Source: Falsiroseomonas sp050563535 (GTDB lineage Bacteria; Pseudomonadota; Alphaproteobacteria; Acetobacterales; Acetobacteraceae). From it: DNA of 64,000 nt. Both the position numbers and the translations under genes were made by a program. This document shows, piece after piece, positions 58,725 through 64,000 of the stretch (positions within the stretch are counted from its first letter, which is position 1; every line of letters begins with the position of its first letter). Under the pieces are notes generated by a model. It did not search any database, was not told the origin of the DNA, and worked only from the letters and a program-made list of their open reading frames with translations. The stretch spans positions 16,988 through 80,987 of the forward strand of contig NZ_JBNXUO010000024.1 of the NCBI RefSeq assembly GCF_050563535.1. Direction: 5' to 3'.

Positions 58725-60911
58725 TCAGATCAGCACGATGTCCGACGCCTGCAGGGCAGGGTGGCCGTCGAAGGTCGCCAGCAGCACGCGCGTCTCGGCG
58801 CCCCTGCCATCGGCATCCCAGAACAGCCGTCCCGTCGTTTCCTGGTAGATGAACTGCGCCGCGAACCCGACCGGCCGCCCGAGCAGGTCGGAGACGAACT
58901 GCGTCGCGGCGTCCAGCCCCTCGCCCGCGACCAGCCCGCCCCCGAAGCCGAGGGCCGAGATCTCGACCACGTCGGCGCCCGGGGTGAAGCCGACGATCCT
59001 GTCAGCCCCTTCGCCGGCCACGAGGAAGCGGAACACGTCGGCGCCGGCGCCGCCTTCGAGCCTGTCGATGCCCTCGCCGCCCGTCAGCGTGTCGTCCCCG
59101 CTGCCGCCCACCAGCACGTCATTGCCCGCCATTCCCTCCAGCAGGTTGGCCGCGTCGTTGCCCACGATGCGGTTCTGCGATGCGTTGCCCCGGCCGTCCG
59201 CGGCCGTGCCGCCGATGAGTTGCAGCATCTCGACATCGGTGCCGAGCACGAAGCTGGAGGAGGCCAGCACCCGGTCCTGGCCCTGGCCGGCCTGCTCCAC
59301 GACCACATCCCCGGAACTGTCGACATAGTAGCGGTCGTCGCCCGCGCCGCCGGTCATGCTGTCGTTGCCGGCGCCGCCGTCGAGCCGGTCATCGCCCAGC
59401 CCGCCGTCCAGCGTGTCCGCCCCGCCGCCGCCGACGAGCGTGTCGTCGCCTTCGAGCCCGGACAGATGGTTCGCGCGCTGACTGCCGGTGAGCTGATTGC
59501 CAAGCCCATTGCCCGTGCCGTGCACCGCGCGGGCCGCCAGGCGCAGCCCCTCCACATGGTCGCCCAGCACCCAGTCGACCGAGGCGTAGACGAGGTCGGT
59601 GCCCTCGCCCGCAAGCTCCGTCACCACGTCGCCGGCATCGTCCACCACATGGACATCGTCGCCCGCGCCGCCGCGCAACACATCCGCACCCGCGCCGCCG
59701 TCCAGCGTGTCGTCCCCGCCAAGGCCCTCGATCGTGTCCGCGAGGGCGCCGCCGACGAGCGAGTCCGCCAGCGCCGACCCGATGGCGGGCTCCTGCGCCA
59801 CATCGGTGACGGTGACGGAAAGCTGCTCGCTGTCGGTCGCGGTGCCGTCGGAGACGGTGACGACCAAGTCATAGGTGTTGTCGCCGCCCGCATCCGCCGG
59901 CGTCTCGAAATCCGGCGCCTCCTTGAACGTCACCTCGCCGGTCGCGCCGTCGATGTCGAACAGCGCCGCGTCGATGCCCGACAGCGACCAGGCCAGCGTG
60001 TCGCCATCGGCATCGGTGGCGAGCGGCGCGACGACGGCGCCCGTGCCGTTCTCGGCGAAGCCGGCCCCCGCCAGCGTCGCCATCACCGGCGCGGCGTTGA
60101 CCACCGGCGAGCCGTCGCGTTCGAAGACGCGCATCTCGCCGGTATCGTAGGTCAGGAGGAGGTCGTCGTCGCCATCGCCGTCGATGTCGCCGAAGCTCGG
60201 CACGGAATACTGTTCGACCGGCAGGTCCGCGAAGGGGTTGATGTCGAAGGGAACGAGGCTGCCGCCCGTCACCTCGAAGGCGACGAGGGTGAGCGCGTAG
60301 GTCACGTGGTCGATCATCAGGAGCGCGAGGTCGCGCTTGCCGTCCCCGTTCAGGTCGCTGACGGCAAGGCTGCCCGGAATGTTGTAGAACAGGCCATCGA
60401 ACAGCGAGGGGAAGCCGTCGTCGAAGCCGGCGCCGCTGTTCTCGTAGGCGGACAGGCCCATCATGTCGGCGCCGGTGAGGAGGTCCGCGTCGCCGTCCTC
60501 GTCGACGTCGATGAAGGCCCCGATCGTCCGCACGTAGCCGAACAGGTTGGCGAAGGGGTTCGTCGCCATGGGCACGAAGCTGCCCGCCACGTTCTCGAAG
60601 CCCTGCATTCCGCCGTAGCCGCCGAGGAACACCGCATCGAGGTCGCCGTCGGCGTCGAGATCGGTGAAGGCCGCGGTGGAGCCGAAGCCCTGGCCGGTCA
60701 CGTCGAACAGGTTGCCGTCTACCAGCGTGAATCCGGCGTCGGTGTTCTCGAACAGCTGCAGGGGGCCAAAGCCGCCTCTGATGACCAGATCGGCCCGCGA
60801 ATCGCCCACCAGGTCCACCAGCACTGGCGCGATGTAGAACGTAAATGCGGTGACCGCCAGGTTGGACAGCGGGTTCGGCGTGATCTCGGTGTAGCTGACG
60901 GACAAGGACAA
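58725..60911 (-). CDS. Large secreted FG-GAP/cadherin/RTX protein, likely type I secretion substrate
   Basis: A 728-residue acidic protein without N-terminal signal. Residues 1-265 carry four FG-GAP/VCBS-type repeats with calcium loops (DLDADGDLDA about 84, DVDEDGDADL about 133, DLNGDGKRDL about 184, DIDGDGDDDL about 241). Residues 270-373 form a cadherin-like domain (AENGTGAV, DADGDTLAWSL). Residues 380-640 carry RTX nonapeptide blocks (GGDDTLDGGAGADVLRGG style), and the C-terminus ends ASDIVLI, as for type I secretion signals. The start is TTG at 60911 with AGGAG eight bases upstream. The PrtDE-like exporter 18-21 kb away is the likely carrier. Confidence 0.85.
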   Translation of the reverse strand: MSLSVSYTEITPNPLSNLAVTAFTFYIAPVLVDLVGDSRADLVIRGGFGPLQLFENTDAGFTLVDGNLFDVTGQGFGSTAAFTDLDADGDLDAVFLGGYGGMQGFENVAGSFVPMATNPFANLFGYVRTIGAFIDVDEDGDADLLTGADMMGLSAYENSGAGFDDGFPSLFDGLFYNIPGSLAVSDLNGDGKRDLALLMIDHVTYALTLVAFEVTGGSLVPFDINPFADLPVEQYSVPSFGDIDGDGDDDLLLTYDTGEMRVFERDGSPVVNAAPVMATLAGAGFAENGTGAVVAPLATDADGDTLAWSLSGIDAALFDIDGATGEVTFKEAPDFETPADAGGDNTYDLVVTVSDGTATDSEQLSVTVTDVAQEPAIGSALADSLVGGALADTIEGLGGDDTLDGGAGADVLRGGAGDDVHVVDDAGDVVTELAGEGTDLVYASVDWVLGDHVEGLRLAARAVHGTGNGLGNQLTGSQRANHLSGLEGDDTLVGGGGADTLDGGLGDDRLDGGAGNDSMTGGAGDDRYYVDSSGDVVVEQAGQGQDRVLASSSFVLGTDVEMLQLIGGTAADGRGNASQNRIVGNDAANLLEGMAGNDVLVGGSGDDTLTGGEGIDRLEGGAGADVFRFLVAGEGADRIVGFTPGADVVEISALGFGGGLVAGEGLDAATQFVSDLLGRPVGFAAQFIYQETTGRLFWDADGRGAETRVLLATFDGHPALQASDIVLI

Positions 60912-61158
60912 GGCGGGTGCTCCTGACGCGGCACCGCGTGGCGGGACAGGTCCGGCCGCGGTGGGGAGCACGGCTCTACAGGCGGCGGCGGCGCGCGGCT
61001 TGTCGGGACACTCCGTGTTTTGTCGGGCGCGGCCAGCGACGGCTGCCCCGCCAGCATGGCCAACAGGACGGGCGGGGCGCGACCGTCGCGGACCCTTTCG
61101 GCCGGCCGTCGACCGGGGCCGCCCGGGCCCGGTCCCTCCGCCCGGCCGTCCCGGGCCC
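60912..61158. other. Intergenic region upstream of the RTX gene
   Basis: About 247 bases between the RTX gene and the DUF2171 gene (both minus strand) hold no convincing reading frame. No consensus promoter was recognised on the minus strand, though the length would allow one. Confidence 0.4.
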
Positions 61159-61671
61159 CTACACCTCCCCTCGCCCGCTCGGGTCCATGTTCGGGTCGCC
61201 TCGGAAACCGGGGCCGGAGCCGAGATGCCCGGCCGTCGTCCCGCCGCCCCCCGTGCCGCCCCCATGCGCGGACCCGCCCGCCAGCCCCTGCCGCCCCGCC
61301 GTGGTCCCGCCGCCGCGGATGTTGCCGCTGCCGGGCCCGTTCGCGGCCGCGGCGGAGGAATCGCCCACGCCCGCCTGGTTCAGCGCCGCCGCATCCCCGG
61401 TTCCGGCGAAGCCCTCCTCCAGACGCTCCGGCGCGCTGCCGCCCGCCGCCATGGCGCGGGCCTGCGTGGCCGGCAGCGTCAGGCGCACGACGTCGCCCTC
61501 CACCATCGCCACGGCGCCGAGCGGGATGAAGCGGTGCGCGCCGTGCCCCACCGGGTCATCCACGCGGGTCAGCTTGATGCGCCCATGCTCCAGCCCGTCC
61601 ACGCGCCCGACCTCGCCGCCATCCGCGCCCAGCACCCGCATGTGCTCCCGGATCTCGCCGCCTGCCGTCAT
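61159..61671 (-). CDS. DUF2171-domain protein with Gly-rich tail
   Basis: A 170-residue protein. Residues 1-75 match the DUF2171 (PRC-barrel-like) pattern: EIREHMRVLGADGGEVGRVD, then RIKLTR and HRFIPLGAVAMVEGDVVRL. The remaining half is a low-complexity Gly/Thr/Ala tail without predicted fold. DUF2171 proteins are small, soluble and stress-associated in alphaproteobacteria, but function is unknown. The tail is unusually long. Confidence 0.75.
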   Translation of the reverse strand: MTAGGEIREHMRVLGADGGEVGRVDGLEHGRIKLTRVDDPVGHGAHRFIPLGAVAMVEGDVVRLTLPATQARAMAAGGSAPERLEEGFAGTGDAAALNQAGVGDSSAAAANGPGSGNIRGGGTTAGRQGLAGGSAHGGGTGGGGTTAGHLGSGPGFRGDPNMDPSGRGEV

Positions 61672-61734
61672 CGCCGCCTCCTGCCGAATGCGGGCCTTGA
61701 ACGGCCGAGCGGGCGGATGGATGCGCCGTGCCGC

Positions 61735-62622
61735 TCAGCAGCGTTCCGCGCGGAACACCCGGCTTGGCGTCACGAATTCCTCCTGCGCCGCCACGGTCAG
61801 GATCTCGCGTGAGCCGGCTTCGGCGGTGCGGCGCAGCAGCCCGTGGATGGAGGATGCGGCGGCCGAGAGCGCGACCCGCGCCTCCCCCCAGCGCAGGCGG
61901 TGGAACAGGAACAGCGCGGCGATGGCATCGCCCGCGCCGTTGACGCTCAGCGGCAGCAGCGGCGTGCGGAGCCGCCAGAACTCCCCCGCCTCGCCTGCCA
62001 GCAGGTCGATCGCGTCGGCGGGCGTGTCCTCGACGCGCAGGCTGGTCACCAGCACGCAGCGCGGCCCGCGCGCCTGCAGCCCGGCCACCGCCGCCTTCGC
62101 CCCGGCCAGCGTCGTCACCGCGCCCCCGGTCAGCCATTCCAGCTCGAACTGGTTCGGGGTGGCGATGTCGGCCGCCGGCAGCGCGCGGTCGCGCATGAAT
62201 TCGGGGATGCCGGGGCGGACGAAGACGCCGCGCCCGACATCGCCGATCACCGGGTCGCAGCAGTACATCGCGCCCGGATTGGCCGCCTTCGCCCGCCCCG
62301 CCGCCGAGAGGATGGCCTCCCCGATCTCCGCGGACCCCATGTAGCCGGACAGCACGGCATCGCAGCGCGGCAGCGCGCCGCGCTCCGCGATGCCCTCGAC
62401 CAGCTCCCCGATCAGCTCCGCCCCGAAGACGCTGCCCCGCCAGGCGCCGTAGCCGGTGTGGTTCGAGAACTGCACCGTGTTCACCGCCCAGACCTCGGCG
62501 CCGAGCCGCTGGAGCGGGAAGACGGCGCTGGCATTGCCGACATGCCCGTAGCTGACCCAGGACTGGATCGAGAGGATGTTGAGCGGGCGCCCGGAATCGG
62601 CGGGCGAGACGGCCTGGTTCAC
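61735..62622 (-). CDS. pdxY: Pyridoxal kinase PdxY
   Basis: A 295-residue ribokinase-like kinase that phosphorylates pyridoxal for vitamin B6 salvage. SIQSWVSYGHVGNASAVFPL (about residues 18-37), TVQFSNHTGYG and the anion-hole VNGAGDAIAALFLF near residue 230 define PdxY. The window shows ATP-site and substrate-site residues intact. It is on the minus strand after the cation efflux gene and has a promoter of its own inside the end of that gene. Confidence 0.93.
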   Translation of the reverse strand: MNQAVSPADSGRPLNILSIQSWVSYGHVGNASAVFPLQRLGAEVWAVNTVQFSNHTGYGAWRGSVFGAELIGELVEGIAERGALPRCDAVLSGYMGSAEIGEAILSAAGRAKAANPGAMYCCDPVIGDVGRGVFVRPGIPEFMRDRALPAADIATPNQFELEWLTGGAVTTLAGAKAAVAGLQARGPRCVLVTSLRVEDTPADAIDLLAGEAGEFWRLRTPLLPLSVNGAGDAIAALFLFHRLRWGEARVALSAAASSIHGLLRRTAEAGSREILTVAAQEEFVTPSRVFRAERC

Positions 62623-62651
62623 GCGGCTGGGGTCCCTGTTGGCGTCGCGGG

Positions 62652-62680
62652 ACGCTAGGGTCGGGGCGGCGGGGGGTCAA
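62652..62680 (-). promoter_or_regulatory. Promoter of pdxY
   Basis: On the minus strand TTGACC (five of six to consensus) and TAGCGT are separated by 17 bases. The predicted start is about 23 bases before the pdxY ATG. The element overlaps the stop codon of the cation efflux gene. Confidence 0.5.
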
Positions 62681-63380
62681 TCAACCCGGCGGCGTGTTGC
62701 GCGTGCAACCGGGCAGCGTGTTGCGCGTGCAACCGGGCAGCGTGTCGCGCGTGCGCAGGCGCATCGCCGCGCAGCTCCGCCATGGCGCGGCGCGCGACGC
62801 CGAGGCTGGTGTTCAGGAACAGCGCCGCCATCGCCGCGGCGACGATCAGGTCCGGCCAGCGCGTGCCGGTGCCGAGGACGCCGGCCGCGGCCGCGAGCAC
62901 GAAAAGGTTGCCGATCGCGTCGTTGCGGCTGCACAGCCAGACGGACCGGACATTCGCATCCCCCTCGCGCCAGCGCCACAGCAGCGCGACGGAAAGCAGG
63001 TTGGCCGCGCAGGCCGCGACCGCCACCGCCCCCATCGTCACCGCCTCCGGCACGCCCTCCACGAAGACGCGCCACGCCGCGGCGCCGATCACCCAGGCCG
63101 CCACCAGGCCGAGACTCGCGGCCTTCAGCAGCGCGGCCCTCGCCCGCGCCGCGGCGGCCATGCCGATCACCGCCAGGGACAGGCCGTAGGTCGCAGCGTC
63201 CATCGCGAAGTCCAGGCTGTCCGCGACGAGCGCGAGGGACCGCGCCAGCGCGCCGGCCGCGATCTCCGCCAGGAACATCCCGGCATTGAGGAGGATGACG
63301 ATCAGCAGCGCGCGACGGAAGGCGGGATCCCGCCCGGTGAAGACGGCATCGTGGCCGCATCCGCAAGCGTCATGGGGCAT
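62655..63380 (-). CDS. Cation diffusion facilitator-like protein with His-rich repeat tail
   Basis: A 241-residue membrane protein of the CDF family with about six spans. The N-terminal HDACGCGHDA may bind metal, and the first transmembrane metal site DSLDFAMDA (Asp pairs around residue 50) and SRNDAIGN (second site, about 150) match the zinc/cobalt transporter pattern. The usual cytoplasmic C-terminal domain is replaced by a short tail with HARHAARLHAQHAARLHAQH, encoded by 24-base repeats. Likely exports Zn, Co or Cd. Confidence 0.82.
   Translation of the reverse strand: MPHDACGCGHDAVFTGRDPAFRRALLIVILLNAGMFLAEIAAGALARSLALVADSLDFAMDAATYGLSLAVIGMAAAARARAALLKAASLGLVAAWVIGAAAWRVFVEGVPEAVTMGAVAVAACAANLLSVALLWRWREGDANVRSVWLCSRNDAIGNLFVLAAAAGVLGTGTRWPDLIVAAAMAALFLNTSLGVARRAMAELRGDAPAHARHAARLHAQHAARLHAQHAAGLIDPPPPRP
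62692..62763 (-). repeat. 24-base in-frame repeat encoding His-rich tail
   Basis: Three copies begin at 62692, 62716 and 62740 (exact 24-base spacing); the first two are identical and the third has changes. Each encodes an LHAQHAAR-type octad, giving a metal-binding-like tail on the cation efflux protein. Confidence 0.9.
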
Positions 63381-63426
63381 CGGGGGAGAATCGTGCGCCG
63401 CCCCGCCCGCGGCAAGACGCCGGAGG

Positions 63427-63455
63427 TTGCACGGCCCGGCGACCTCCCCTATACG
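63427..63455 (+). promoter_or_regulatory. Possible promoter of rpmE
   Basis: TTGCAC and TATACG are 17 bases apart. Transcription would begin near 63462, giving a leader of about 50 bases before the bL31 ATG. Confidence 0.4.
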
Positions 63456-63512
63456 CGCCGCTCCCGTGCCTGCCGGTCACCGTCGGCGGGCCCACCCGGC
63501 GCGAGCGCAGTC

Positions 63513-63743
63513 ATGAAGCCCGACATCCACCCCGAATACCACGACATCACCGTCATCATGACGGATGGGACGACCTTCACGACGCGGTCCTGCATGGGCA
63601 AGCCCGGCGACACGCTGCGGCTCGACATCGACCCCAAGTCGCACCCGGCCTGGACCGGCCAGCAGCGGGTGATGGACACCGGCGGCCAGATCGCCAAGTT
63701 CAACAAGAAGTTCGCTGGCATCGGCGCGCGGAAGGCCGGCTAA
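63513..63743 (+). CDS. rpmE: 50S ribosomal protein bL31
   Basis: A 76-residue ribosomal protein. The sequence MKPDIHPEYHDITVIMTDGT and DIDPKSHPAWTG with KFNKKFAG is the alphaproteobacterial bL31. It has a single cysteine (TRSCMGKPGD), so it is the zinc-free (C-) form without the CxxC pair. It is the last intact gene before the low-complexity end. Confidence 0.95.
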   Translation: MKPDIHPEYHDITVIMTDGTTFTTRSCMGKPGDTLRLDIDPKSHPAWTGQQRVMDTGGQIAKFNKKFAGIGARKAG

Positions 63744-63768
63744 GCCCTTCTTTCGCAAGGCTTTCGGG

Positions 63769-64000
<232 letters not shown>

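Overview
The window is a very GC-rich chromosomal segment, dense with genes and short intergenic gaps. The alphaproteobacterial form of ribosomal protein bL31, the many periplasmic solute-binding proteins (TctC/Bug, TAXI, NMT1, Dpp types), a molybdenum hydroxylase of the CoxL form II class and a PrsDE/PrtDE-like secretion pair embedded in an exopolysaccharide locus suggest an aerobic heterotroph of the Acetobacteraceae (Roseomonas-like). This assignment is an inference from gene content; no rRNA or tRNA gene is present to confirm it.

Layout. 1-12.8 kb holds transport and small-molecule catabolism: an EamA exporter next to a DAO-type oxidoreductase, orphan NMT1, PhnD and TctC binding proteins, an amidohydrolase, an Asp/Glu-type racemase, a two-domain cold-shock protein with a long Gly/Arg linker, a DadA-like oxidase translationally coupled to an AtzH/HpxZ-like protein, and an aspzincin-type metallopeptidase. 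13-18.1 kb holds a GH1 glycosidase and, on the opposite strand, a three-subunit molybdenum hydroxylase (S-L-M order). 18.2-30.6 kb is one minus-strand peptide/nickel-type ABC locus in which a single permease and ATPase set (dppBCDF) is preceded by five tandem paralogous binding proteins.

30.8-50 kb is an exopolysaccharide locus: GtrA, an initiating glycosyl-phosphotransferase, glycosyltransferases, WecG/TagA-type transferase, a BBP2-type outer-membrane barrel, a type I secretion ABC/MFP pair flanked by two small unknown proteins, two acyltransferases, a Wzy-like polymerase, GalE, a Wzc-like tyrosine autokinase and a short Wza-like OPX lipoprotein. No flippase (Wzx) is seen. 50-58.7 kb returns to cell-wall and transport genes: MepA, a NitT/TauT-type ABC pair without binding protein, a TAXI-TRAP system coupled to an amino-acid-type binding protein, two small membrane proteins and a further binding protein. 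58.7-63.7 kb has an RTX/FG-GAP protein that is a plausible substrate for the type I exporter, a DUF2171 protein, PdxY, a cation efflux protein with a His-rich repeated tail, and bL31. The last ~230 bases are poly-G/C of assembly-artefact type.

General traits: many stop/start overlaps (ATGA, GTGA, TTGA) indicate translational coupling; several genes appear to start with TTG; no transcription regulator gene was recognised in 64 kb; at least eleven solute-binding proteins from six or so families occur, most without a matching permease. Two copies of a ~150-base dispersed element, each supplying the stop codon of the gene before it, lie 42 kb apart.
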